Shown one piece after another: positions 25,090-33,242 of a stretch of 33,440 nt of DNA. Position 1 is the first letter of the stretch. Every line of letters starts with the position of its first letter. The translations under genes and the position numbers were made by a program. The DNA comes from a bacterium (GTDB taxonomy: Bacteria; Lernaellota; Lernaellaia; JACKCT01), in NCBI GenBank assembly GCA_019912885.1, contig JAIOHV010000149.1, forward strand, positions 1-33,440, written 5' to 3'. The notes beneath the pieces were generated by a model that saw only the letters and a list, made by a program, of their open reading frames with translations, had not been told where the DNA came from and ran no database searches.

Positions 25090-25122
25090 CGAGAATCGAG
25101 CGAACGAATTGCGGAAATCGCG

Positions 25123-25353
25123 ATGAGCCTACGCTTTGAATACGACCGTGACGGAGACATTCTCGCGATCTCCCGTTGTCATCCGTACGCCCAACAGGTT
25201 TCAGAAGAGTTGGGCGACGACATCGTCGTACGCTTGAATCCCGCATCGGGCGCGGTCGAGGGTATCGAATTGTTGTTTTTTTCAGCCAGGTTCCAGGCGA
25301 CGGATCGATTCGAAATCCCGATCGACGCCATCTTAACATTGAGCGCAATCTGA
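25123..25353 (+). CDS. DUF2283 family protein
   Basis: Small protein of 76 residues matching DUF2283: FEYDRDGDILAISR at the start, DDIVVRLNPASGAVEGIELL in the middle and FFSARF near the end. Function unknown; some relatives sit next to toxin-like genes, but no such partner is seen here. It lies 33 bases after the lipoprotein hydrolase gene on the same strand and could be co-transcribed. The Shine-Dalgarno (GCGGAA) is weak. Confidence 0.8.
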   Translation: MSLRFEYDRDGDILAISRCHPYAQQVSEELGDDIVVRLNPASGAVEGIELLFFSARFQATDRFEIPIDAILTLSAI

Positions 25354-25360
25354 CGGCGAT

Positions 25361-25394
25361 CTGAATCTGTGAAATCTGTGAAATCTGTGGATCC
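25361..25394. repeat. Short intergenic tandem repeat, unit TGAAATCTG
   Basis: TGAATCTG followed by two exact TGAAATCTG units and then TGGATCC. It lies in the 53-base gap between the convergent DUF2283 and permease genes, a GC-rich setting in which this AT-rich run stands out. I recall the phrase from intergenic regions of several unrelated environmental bacteria, which needs a search to confirm. Confidence 0.7.
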
Positions 25395-25406
25395 AGTTCC
25401 GATCCG

Positions 25407-26231
25407 CTATCCCTTAACACTCCCCGCCAGGACGCCGCCCGCGAACCAGCGCCCCAGTAGCACGTAGACCGCGAGCGTCGGCACGCTCGCGATCAGCGCG
25501 CCGGCCATCTGCGTGTTCCATTGGCTGATCATCGATCCCGACAGGTTCTGCAGCGCCACGGTCACGGGCTGCGTCGCGGGGCTCGATGTCAGCGTCACCG
25601 CGAATAAAAACTCGTTCCAGATATTCGTGAACTGCCAGATCGCGACGACGATGAAACTCGGCAGGCTGATGGGCAGGAAGATGTGGCGGTAGATGCCGAT
25701 GATTCCCGCGCCGTCCACGCGGCCCGCTTCCACCAACTCGTTCGGGATCGTCGCGTAGTAGTTGCGGAAAATCAGCGTCGCGATCGGCAGGCCGTAGACC
25801 ACATGCACGAGCACGAGCCCGGCGATTGAATCGTAGAGCCCGACCGCGCGCATGAACGTCACAAGCGGAATCAGGATGCTTTGATAGGGGATGAACATCC
25901 CGAACAGCAGCAGCGTGAACAGCAGGTTCGAGCCGCGAAAACGCCACTTCGAAAGCACGTAGCCGTTGAGCGATCCGGCAAACGACGATAGCAGCGTCGC
26001 GGGGATCGTCAGCAAAAGGCTGTTCACGAGTCCGCCCGCCAATCGTCCGAACGCCGTACGGAATCCATCCGCCGATATCGCCGCCGGCAGCGCCCACATG
26101 GGCGAGGCCTGCGCCTCGGCCAGCGTCTTCGCGCCCGTGGAAAGCATCACGTAGATCGGCATCAGGAAGAAAAGCGCCGCCGCGCCAAGCGTCGCGTACA
26201 CGGCGAATCGGCCGATCGCGCGCGTCGTCAT
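25407..26231 (-). CDS. Carbohydrate ABC transporter permease, MalG type
   Basis: Inner-membrane permease of 274 residues with six predicted helices. The EAA loop that docks on the ATPase is EAGRVDGAGIIGIYRHIFLP (about 167-186). The C-terminus GRWFAGGVLAGSVKG matches the MalG/UgpE/LacG ending that reaches the ATPase. It overlaps the MalF-type permease gene by four bases and is the last gene of the GH5-barrel-ABC operon. Confidence 0.95.
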   Translation of the reverse strand: MTTRAIGRFAVYATLGAAALFFLMPIYVMLSTGAKTLAEAQASPMWALPAAISADGFRTAFGRLAGGLVNSLLLTIPATLLSSFAGSLNGYVLSKWRFRGSNLLFTLLLFGMFIPYQSILIPLVTFMRAVGLYDSIAGLVLVHVVYGLPIATLIFRNYYATIPNELVEAGRVDGAGIIGIYRHIFLPISLPSFIVVAIWQFTNIWNEFLFAVTLTSSPATQPVTVALQNLSGSMISQWNTQMAGALIASVPTLAVYVLLGRWFAGGVLAGSVKG

Positions 26232-27106
26232 CGCGCGTCCATTTTTCGCGCGTACACGAGGTACGGCACGATGACCGCCGCGACCATGACGAGCATCACG
26301 ATGCCGATCGCCGCGCCGCGCGCGAACTGATCCGCGCGGAACGTCGCCTCATACATGAAGATGCCCGGCACATCCGTCGCCCGCGCCGGGCCGCCCTGGG
26401 TCATGACATAGATGAGATCGAAGATCTTCAGGCTGATATGCCCGAGGATGACGATCGCGCCGATTGTCACCGGCCAAAGCTGCGGCAAAAGGATATGCCG
26501 GAATATTTTCCACTCGCTTGCGCCGTCCAGGCGAGCGGCCTCGCGGATTTCGCCGGAAATCCCCTGCATTCCGGCGAGGAACTGCGCCATCGTGAAGCCC
26601 GCCATCTGCCAGACCGCCGCCAGCGCGACGCACGCGAGCGCCATGCGCGGATCGGTGATCCAACCCCAGCGCGCGGTGTCGAACCCGATGGCCACGAAAA
26701 GCCGGTTGATGCCGGACGTCGGGTTGAAGATCCACACCCAGATCGTCCCCGTGACGACAAACGAGATCGACATCGGAAACAGGAAGATATTTCGAAAAAT
26801 GGCGTGGCCGCGAAGGCGCGCGTCGAGCAGCGCGGCGAGCAAAAGTCCAAGAAACAGGTTGCCGGCGAGGAACAGCGCGGTGAACGCGCCGGTATTCACC
26901 AGGTCGCGCCGAAAGCGCGGATGATCGAAAAGGCGCTCGTATTGCCCGAATCCCGCGAACGACCAGTCCGGCGTCAACGTGTTCCAGCCCGTCAGGGATA
27001 TCCACGCGGACACGCCGATGAAGCCATACACGAACACGAGCGCCGCCGCGACCGACGGCGCGAAGACGCACGCGGCGACAAGGCGATCGCGACCGGCGCC
27101 TTTCAC
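26228..27106 (-). CDS. Carbohydrate ABC transporter permease, MalF/UgpA type
   Basis: Inner-membrane permease of 292 residues. It has an N-terminal helix (VAACVFAPSVAAALVFVYGF), then the typical GWNTLTPDWSFAGFGQYERL periplasmic stretch, and further helices. The EAA loop is EAARLDGASEWKIFRHILLP. It partners the MalG-type subunit, whose gene it overlaps by four bases, and it starts four bases after the binding-protein gene. Confidence 0.95.
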   Translation of the reverse strand: MKGAGRDRLVAACVFAPSVAAALVFVYGFIGVSAWISLTGWNTLTPDWSFAGFGQYERLFDHPRFRRDLVNTGAFTALFLAGNLFLGLLLAALLDARLRGHAIFRNIFLFPMSISFVVTGTIWVWIFNPTSGINRLFVAIGFDTARWGWITDPRMALACVALAAVWQMAGFTMAQFLAGMQGISGEIREAARLDGASEWKIFRHILLPQLWPVTIGAIVILGHISLKIFDLIYVMTQGGPARATDVPGIFMYEATFRADQFARGAAIGIVMLVMVAAVIVPYLVYARKMDAR

Positions 27107-27110
27107 GCGA

Positions 27111-28445
27111 TCATTCCGAAATACCCGCGTCCTTCGCCGCGGCCATAAGCGCCTTGGCCGTCGCCGCGACGTTTTTGCTTTGCAGGAACACGGAAAGCTC
27201 GTCGTTCAATGCAATGACAAACGCCTCGCGCACGGCTGATCCGTGGGCCGCGCTCGGCACAAGCGTGTCTTTCGCGAAGTCGGCCATCGTCTGCCGGGCG
27301 ATCGCGTCGAACGCATCCATCGGCGCGTCTGTCCGCGCGGGGATGGAACCTTTTTTGACGTTGAACGCGACCTGTCCGTCGATCGATCCGATGATCTCAA
27401 GCAGGTTTCTTGTCGCCTCCGGATTCGGCGCTTTTTTCGGGAGGCCGAAGGTGTCGGTCACGACGATGAATTGCCCCACGGTTCCCGGCGCCGGCACCGC
27501 GCCGTAGTCCACGCCCGCCGTCCAGCCCTGCGCGAGAAAATAGCCCTTGGCCCAATCGCCCATGACCGTCATCGCGGCCTTGCCTTCCTGCACCAGGCCG
27601 CACGCCTGATCCCACGTCAACGCGGAATGATCGGCGTTGACGAATTCCATGAGCGCCGCAAGGCGCTTCAACGCTTCTTTCACGGCGGCGGAGTCGAAAG
27701 GCGTCTTTCCCGCGAACAGATCGCGGTAGCCGTCCGGGCCTGCGGCGGCCAGCAACAGGCCCTCGAACAGGTGGAGCGTCTCCCATTTGTTGCGCGACCC
27801 GAGAGCGAGCGGCGTGATGCCCCGGGCTTTCAGGATTTTGGAAACGCCGATCATCTCCTCGAGCGTCCCCGGCGGCGAAAGCCCCGCGTCGTCGAAGACC
27901 TTTTTGTTGAACCAAAGCACGTTTCCGCGATGCACGTTCGACGGCACGGAGTAGATGGAACCCTCGTGCGTCACCATATCGAGAAGCTGCGCGGGGAACT
28001 TGTCGCGCGGGATGCGCGATTCGAACAAATCGTCGAGCGGAGCCATGTAGCCCGTCTTCACCCAACCGTCGATCAACTCCGAGCCGCCGTGCACCTGAAA
28101 CGTCCCCGGCGCGTCCCCGCCAAGCATGCGCGTTTTCAGCACCGCCTTCGCGTTCGTGCCCGCGCCGCCGGCGACCGCCGCGTTTTCGACCGCCGTGTTC
28201 GGGTACTTCGCCTCAAACAGACGGATCAGTTCCGCGAGACCGTCCGCCTCGCCGCCGGCCGTCCACCACGAAAAAATGACCAGGTTCTCCTTCGCGGATT
28301 CGGGCGATGCGGAGGAACCCGGGTCCGCGGGCGGGGATTGCGGCGCGGGCGCCTTCTCGCCAACCGCGACACGTTTTTGCTCGCACGCCACAAGCGCGAC
28401 GCAAACCGCGAGCGCGAAAACGAATCCGAAAACGATGCGTCTCAT
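27111..28445 (-). CDS. Carbohydrate-binding lipoprotein of the ABC transporter
   Basis: Extracytoplasmic solute-binding protein of 444 residues. Lipobox LVAC (Cys21) is followed by a short Pro/Ser linker (about 30-50). The mature part begins LVIFSWWTAGGEADGLAELI and continues NAAVAGGAGTNAKAVLKTRM and FQVHGGSELIDGWV, which resembles the glucose/mannose-binding (GtsA-like) branch of family 1 binding proteins; that ligand is inference. Trp residues in SWWTAGG and WTAGVDYG could stack on the sugar. The residue after the lipidated Cys is Glu. Its ATG overlaps the end of the ATPase gene by four bases. Confidence 0.93.
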   Translation of the reverse strand: MRRIVFGFVFALAVCVALVACEQKRVAVGEKAPAPQSPPADPGSSASPESAKENLVIFSWWTAGGEADGLAELIRLFEAKYPNTAVENAAVAGGAGTNAKAVLKTRMLGGDAPGTFQVHGGSELIDGWVKTGYMAPLDDLFESRIPRDKFPAQLLDMVTHEGSIYSVPSNVHRGNVLWFNKKVFDDAGLSPPGTLEEMIGVSKILKARGITPLALGSRNKWETLHLFEGLLLAAAGPDGYRDLFAGKTPFDSAAVKEALKRLAALMEFVNADHSALTWDQACGLVQEGKAAMTVMGDWAKGYFLAQGWTAGVDYGAVPAPGTVGQFIVVTDTFGLPKKAPNPEATRNLLEIIGSIDGQVAFNVKKGSIPARTDAPMDAFDAIARQTMADFAKDTLVPSAAHGSAVREAFVIALNDELSVFLQSKNVAATAKALMAAAKDAGISE

Positions 28446-29545
28446 GTTCCCTCCGGATAGCGGGGCGACGCGATCGCCGCGCCGGTTTGTTTGTCGAAAA
28501 GCCGGGTGTGTTCCGGGTTGATGAAAAACGTCGTCGTCTCGCCCGGACGCACGGGGTATCCCGCGGGCACGAGCGCTGAAATCGTCTGCCCGTCAACGCT
28601 CGCGAAAACGAGTATCGACGCGCCGAGCGGCTCGAGAATGTCCACGCGCACGCGCACCGGTCTGTAACGCTCGTCGTGATCGGCGATCGCCCGGATATTC
28701 TCGGGGCGAATGCCGAGCACGCGTTCGCCGAGGGCCGATTCGGCCGCGCCCGGCAGCGGCAAATCGAATCCCTTCGCGCGCGCAGAGATACCGCCATCGC
28801 CGCGTTCGATATTCACATCCAGAAAATTCATCGCCGGGCTTCCGATAAACGAGGCGACGAAGAGATTGTTCGGGCGATCGTAGATTTCGAGCGGCGTTGC
28901 GATCTGCTGCGCCACGCCCTGGTGCATCACCGCGATGCGTCCGGCGAGCGTCATCGCCTCCATCTGGTCGTGCGTCACGTAGATGCTCGTCGTCTTGAGG
29001 CGCTCGTGCAGGCGCTTCAATTCCAGGCGCATCTGCACGCGCAGCTTTGCGTCGAGGTTCGAAAGCGGCTCGTCGAAAAGAAACACGCGCGGATCGCGCA
29101 CCATCGCGCGCCCCATCGCCACGCGCTGCCGCTGCCCGCCGGAGAGTTGCGCGGGTTTGCGGCCAAGCAGCGGCTCGAGCTCCAGCACGCGCGCCGTCTC
29201 GCGCACGCGGCGGTCGATTTCGCCGGCCTCCGTTTTCTGCATGCGCAACGCGAACGACATGTTTTTGTAGACCGTCATGTGCGGGTAGAGCGCATAGCTC
29301 TGAAACACCATTGCCACGCCGCGATCCTTTGGCGCCGCGTCATTCACGACACTGCCGCCGATGCGAATCGTCCCGTCCGTCACCGCTTCGAGCCCCGCCA
29401 CGAGGCGAAGCACGGTCGATTTGCCGCAGCCCGACGGGCCGACGAGCACGAGCAACTCGCCATCCTCGACCGCAAGCGACATGCGATCGACGACGAGCGT
29501 CTCGCCGAATCGCTTGGTGACGTTGTCGAGTTCGACGCGAGCCAT
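28442..29545 (-). CDS. Carbohydrate ABC transporter ATPase (MalK/UgpC/MsmK type)
   Basis: Cytoplasmic ATPase of 367 residues. Walker A is GPSGCGKST (37-45), Q-loop QSYALYPHM, signature LSGGQRQRVAMGRA, Walker B VFLFDEPLSNLD, and switch VTHDQMEAMTL. The C-terminal MalK-type regulatory domain is present (LGIRPENIRAI, then the OB-fold half). In most relatives this gene sits last or apart; here it comes directly before the binding-protein gene. The start follows a GC-rich hairpin (29553-29571) and has only a weak GGGA Shine-Dalgarno. Confidence 0.95.
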   Translation of the reverse strand: MARVELDNVTKRFGETLVVDRMSLAVEDGELLVLVGPSGCGKSTVLRLVAGLEAVTDGTIRIGGSVVNDAAPKDRGVAMVFQSYALYPHMTVYKNMSFALRMQKTEAGEIDRRVRETARVLELEPLLGRKPAQLSGGQRQRVAMGRAMVRDPRVFLFDEPLSNLDAKLRVQMRLELKRLHERLKTTSIYVTHDQMEAMTLAGRIAVMHQGVAQQIATPLEIYDRPNNLFVASFIGSPAMNFLDVNIERGDGGISARAKGFDLPLPGAAESALGERVLGIRPENIRAIADHDERYRPVRVRVDILEPLGASILVFASVDGQTISALVPAGYPVRPGETTTFFINPEHTRLFDKQTGAAIASPRYPEGT

Positions 29546-29552
29546 AATGTCC

Positions 29553-29571
29553 CGGCGCGGCGGGCGCGCCG
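29553..29571 (-). other. Intercistronic GC hairpin between the barrel and ATPase genes
   Basis: A perfect 7-base stem CGGCGCG/CGCGCCG with a 5-base loop fills most of the 29-base gap between the barrel-protein stop and the ATPase start. There is no T run, so it is not an intrinsic terminator. It could protect the upstream message from 3' exonucleases or mask the ATPase ribosome site. Confidence 0.55.
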
Positions 29572-29574
29572 CGG

Positions 29575-30960
29575 CTAGAAGCGGATGATCATCGAACCCT
29601 GAGCCTGGCCGAGCGGCTCGGTTTCGCCCTGGTCGATTTCGTTGACGAGCATCGCGCCCGCGCGTCCAGGCAGCATGCCGCCGCCGATCAGATGAAAGAG
29701 CACGTGCTCTTCGTACGGCGCGAATTCGAGACCGATCTGCCCCTCGACGCCGAGATAAAGTTCATCGTCCGTCGCCGCGCCGTCGAGCAGCCAGCCCGCG
29801 CCGCCGACAAGTAGCAGCCGAAATGCGTGTCCGAGATCCAGCTTGACGGACTGATCCGCGACGACAAGCCCCGCGCCCTGCGCCGCCGCCCGTTCGTCGA
29901 TATTGTCGTAGTGATCGGAAAGCCAGTTGAGCGTCAGGATCATCGTGCGGCTTTTCGACCACCCGGAATACGACGAAAATGCGGTGTCGTATTGATCCTG
30001 CCGATCGCCGTCGTCCGACGTGAACGCCAGCGCGCGCTCCTCGAGCGTCACCGCACCGAATGTCAGCGTCAGACCGAGCTGCGACGCGGCCGCGAGGATG
30101 CTGACGTCGCGATTATCGAGCCCCGCGCGCTCGTGCACGCCCCACTGGCCGACGAGATCCCACTCCAGGCGCACGGTGTCCGACGGCGTCCAGACCGTGT
30201 TCAGAAGCGGGTTCGCGACAAAACGCGGGCGGTCGATCTCCGTCTTGTCCCAGCGCGTCCACACCGCGGGTTCGATCGTGAAGCTTCCGTGCTCGTGAAA
30301 CCGCGCGCCCGCACCGAGAACGAACGCGTCATGCTCGAAGTTGTTACGCGCCAGGCGGTCGCCGTCGCGCGCGAATGCCAGGCCTTCGTAGGTCGTGTCC
30401 GGTACCTGCCCGGCCACCGCGTAAATGGTTGTCGCGCGGCTGGGGTTGTACGAAAGCAGCCCCGCGCCCATGTAGCGGTCGAGCACGAGATGCGTCGGAT
30501 CGTGCAGGTACATATACCCCGTACGTAGTCCAACCCCGCCGCCCGGCGTCGTCACCTCGCCCCAGACCTCCTTGTGACGCATCACCGGTCCGTTGGCCGC
30601 GTTCGGATCGCGAACGTCAAGGTCGTTCGCGCTCCACACGTTTTCACCGACCTCGAACTCGTAGCGGATCGCGACGGGCGCCGCCGGCCGCCACGTGATT
30701 CCCGGGCGGAAGGTCGTCAGCACATATCCGCTCGTCTGCCCGTTGTCGTCGTACAGCGGCGGGGTGCGGTCGAAATCGCGATCGTTCGCGACGAACACGT
30801 ACGTCTGGAAAAACAGGTCGAAGCTCGGCGCGAGGGGGTTGACCTCGACGACATCCGCCGGGCGCACGCGATCGGCCATCGGGTGATCGGAGTCCTGCGC
30901 GAAAGCGGTGCACGCGAGAACGCAAACGAGAAGCGCGGCAAGCGCGATACGCATGGTCAT
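29575..30960 (-). CDS. Outer-membrane beta-barrel protein of the sugar-uptake operon
   Basis: Exported protein of 461 residues with signal peptide 1-21 (AFA/QD). The mature sequence is full of alternating amphipathic strands and ends GSMIIRF, a C-terminal aromatic residue of the kind recognised by the BAM complex. I recognise no named porin family; the layout resembles AlgE/alginate-export-like or porin-type barrels. It may let oligosaccharides across the outer membrane or hold the GH5 enzyme. The ATG 30960 overlaps the GH5 stop by four bases and has a GAGGGG Shine-Dalgarno inside the GH5 gene. VLAC within the signal could mimic a lipobox, but AFA/QD is the better site. Confidence 0.82.
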   Translation of the reverse strand: MTMRIALAALLVCVLACTAFAQDSDHPMADRVRPADVVEVNPLAPSFDLFFQTYVFVANDRDFDRTPPLYDDNGQTSGYVLTTFRPGITWRPAAPVAIRYEFEVGENVWSANDLDVRDPNAANGPVMRHKEVWGEVTTPGGGVGLRTGYMYLHDPTHLVLDRYMGAGLLSYNPSRATTIYAVAGQVPDTTYEGLAFARDGDRLARNNFEHDAFVLGAGARFHEHGSFTIEPAVWTRWDKTEIDRPRFVANPLLNTVWTPSDTVRLEWDLVGQWGVHERAGLDNRDVSILAAASQLGLTLTFGAVTLEERALAFTSDDGDRQDQYDTAFSSYSGWSKSRTMILTLNWLSDHYDNIDERAAAQGAGLVVADQSVKLDLGHAFRLLLVGGAGWLLDGAATDDELYLGVEGQIGLEFAPYEEHVLFHLIGGGMLPGRAGAMLVNEIDQGETEPLGQAQGSMIIRF

Positions 30961-33086
30961 CGTCCCGGCCCCTCGCGAACGGTGTCGCCGTCGAAGAAAT
31001 AATCCCACGCCGGGTTCTGCCAATTCGAATACGTCGGATGAACGCGCAGCGCGTGCGTCGTGTCGGGATCGTCCGCGGCCGGGTACCAGTACACGACGAA
31101 GCGCTCGGGATCGTAATCGGCGCGGCCATCGGAAATCTCCAGGTAGAAACCGTCCGGATATTGCAGCGGCGGCACGAAGATCTCGGTCGGCGCATCGGTC
31201 TCCTTGCTCTCCATCTCCATGGCGAACTCGAGGTACGGCGTCTGTTCGCCGTCACGCGGCTCGAAATAGTGCATCGGCGAGTGGAAATGCATCGAAAGCA
31301 GTCGCCCGCTCGTGAAGCGCGGCGCCGTGCGCGAATACGCAATCCATGCGCGCGGTTTGCGATCCGGCCCGAGGATCGAGAAATCTTCCTTGTTCCATCC
31401 GTCGCCGTTCACCGGATCGTTTTCTGGCGAGTAGCACCACAGCATGCGGTGCAAAAGCAGTTCCTCGTACGCTTCGTAATACGGATTCAGCACGGCCGAC
31501 GAGACGATGTATTTGTTTTTCATCGACTCCTCGATGCCGCCGAAGTTGTAATACGTGCCGAATTCTCCGAGCACCACGGGCGGCTTGCCGAGCGAAAAGT
31601 CGACCGAGCTGACCGCGTCCTCGATGCCCGGCAGGTAATCGCGGAAGCGCTTTTCGTCGACCGTGAACTCGCGCGGCGGCACGTTGAAGCCGAGCTCCGG
31701 GTAGATGTCCGTGTAGAAATGCGGCGCGTACGCGACCGAGTTCAATCCCGCCGGACGCAACATCGGCTCCGCCCAGAAACCCGCGATGCCGCGATCCGGC
31801 AGCCCAAGCACCTGCTCGATGAAGATCGTCGCATCCGGGTCCGCCTCCTGGATCGCCTTCCCGACGCGCTCATGGAACGGCTGCATGTAATGGCGGTTGA
31901 AGTTCGTGTTCAGCGCGAGCACGGCGTTGACATCAGGCCGATAGGGCGCCGCGGATTTCTCGTCCGGCGCGAATCCCCGCGCGCGCATGTCGGCCAGGCG
32001 CTTGGGAAGCAGATCGTAATCGACCCACGTGGCGCGCAGCAGCTCCGCCTGATCGAGCGACATGCCCCGGTCCATCAGCGTTTCGATGAATCCGTCGAGA
32101 ACCGAAAGCGCAAGCGCCTCGTCAAGGTCACCCGCGGGCGCGGACTTTCCGGCCTCGTAGAGCAGGGCGTAGAGCGTCAGCGCGATGAACACGCCGCCCG
32201 GCTCGTTCATCACATCGTAGCCGATGACATTGCGATATCCGCCGACGCGCGCCGCGACCTGCCGCCAACTTTCGGCGTACGCCTCCTGCAGGTAGTCCTT
32301 AACGTTCTGCTCGCCGATATAATAGCCCGGCCACACGGCGTCGCCCGCGAACAGCGCCGCGAAGCAGCGGTTGATATCCACGCTCGTGCCCATGTTGATG
32401 AACCAGCTCGTGAACGGCAGCACGTCGCTCGTGGCGGTCGCGCTCGACACCTCCGTCCACGGCAGGCCCCACTCCGGCCCGTCCACGTTCTTCTCCGGCA
32501 GGCACGTCTGCACAACCCAGCGCGGGGCGCCGTCGCCGCCGACGCGGTTGTTGAATCCGTATGGCTCCGCGCGCTCGATCTCGTCCGGATCGACAAGCCC
32601 CATCTGATCCGTGCCGTCGTCGAACATGCGGAATAAAAAGCGCGAGAACATGTCCTGGTGCATGTCCATCAGCACGTAGATGCCGTGCTCTTCCGCCTTG
32701 GCGACGACCTTTTCGATGTAGTCCAGGTACTCCAGGTCGTATTCGCCCTTTTCGTACGGCTCGATCGCCTCCCACATCAAGAGCAGGCGGATCGAATTGA
32801 ATCCGAGCTTTCGCAGCATCTTGAAATTCGCGTCTGCTTCTTTAAGCGGAAACGGCTTGCCGACATAGCTCACCGGGTCCGTCACCGCCGGCACCTTCGT
32901 GGAGCCCGAGAGGTTCACGCCGTTGATGTAGAGGTAACGTCCGAAATCGTCGCGGAAAAACGTCTGATCCACGTGGATCGGCGACATCGAGGCGTCCGCC
33001 TGGTCCTCGAAATCGTAATGGTCGTCGCACCCCGCCGCGAAAATCGCGCAACACACGGCCAGAGCCGCGAAAAAGCCCCGCTTCAT
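30957..33086 (-). CDS. GH5 lipoprotein glycosidase, endoglycoceramidase-like
   Basis: Lipoprotein of 709 residues. Lipobox FAAGC lipidates Cys20, followed by Asp-Asp. The (beta/alpha)8 domain carries GH5 marks: FNSIRLLLMWEAIEP (96-110), MDMHQDMFSR (140-149), the acid/base Glu295 in YDVMNEPGG, His456-Tyr458 in APHFYTD, and the nucleophile Glu508 in LGEFGTYY. INGVNLSGSTKVP and the C-terminal beta domain match endoglycoceramidase/glucosylceramidase-type GH5 enzymes. It probably cleaves a beta-glycosidic bond in a glycolipid or glycan at the cell surface. ATG 33086 is favoured over ATG 33119 because the candidate -10 (33121-33126) leaves no room for the latter. First gene of the operon. Confidence 0.9.
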   Translation of the reverse strand: MKRGFFAALAVCCAIFAAGCDDHYDFEDQADASMSPIHVDQTFFRDDFGRYLYINGVNLSGSTKVPAVTDPVSYVGKPFPLKEADANFKMLRKLGFNSIRLLLMWEAIEPYEKGEYDLEYLDYIEKVVAKAEEHGIYVLMDMHQDMFSRFLFRMFDDGTDQMGLVDPDEIERAEPYGFNNRVGGDGAPRWVVQTCLPEKNVDGPEWGLPWTEVSSATATSDVLPFTSWFINMGTSVDINRCFAALFAGDAVWPGYYIGEQNVKDYLQEAYAESWRQVAARVGGYRNVIGYDVMNEPGGVFIALTLYALLYEAGKSAPAGDLDEALALSVLDGFIETLMDRGMSLDQAELLRATWVDYDLLPKRLADMRARGFAPDEKSAAPYRPDVNAVLALNTNFNRHYMQPFHERVGKAIQEADPDATIFIEQVLGLPDRGIAGFWAEPMLRPAGLNSVAYAPHFYTDIYPELGFNVPPREFTVDEKRFRDYLPGIEDAVSSVDFSLGKPPVVLGEFGTYYNFGGIEESMKNKYIVSSAVLNPYYEAYEELLLHRMLWCYSPENDPVNGDGWNKEDFSILGPDRKPRAWIAYSRTAPRFTSGRLLSMHFHSPMHYFEPRDGEQTPYLEFAMEMESKETDAPTEIFVPPLQYPDGFYLEISDGRADYDPERFVVYWYPAADDPDTTHALRVHPTYSNWQNPAWDYFFDGDTVREGPGR

Positions 33087-33120
33087 GGCACGCACCCCGA
33101 AATGGAAAAAGAGCGCGCGC

Positions 33121-33129
33121 ATCTTAGCA
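33121..33129 (-). promoter_or_regulatory. Candidate extended -10 promoter of the GH5 operon
   Basis: Read on the minus strand, TGCTAAGAT ends 34 bases before ATG 33086. It is identical to the nonamer before the isochorismatase-fold gene (16668-16676). No good -35 is seen, as expected for an extended -10 promoter. The leader would be about 28 bases. Confidence 0.4.
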
Positions 33130-33242
33130 CAGCGCGCGGGGGAGGGAACGGCCAGTCGGCGACACGATCGATGCTGTACTCGGTGGACGCTGGACGCGTG
33201 CGCGGGTACTCTTGTCCAAGGTATTCGTGGTTGGGTGGCACA

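Noticed and set aside
25123-25353. DUF2283 gene as part of a toxin-antitoxin pair
   Set aside because: No toxin-like gene lies beside it; neighbours are a lipoprotein hydrolase and a transporter operon.
27243-28460. 405-codon open frame on the plus strand
   Set aside because: Antisense to the sugar-binding lipoprotein gene; shadow composition.
31038-32636. 532-codon open frame on the plus strand
   Set aside because: Antisense to the GH5 gene; Arg/Val-rich shadow translation.
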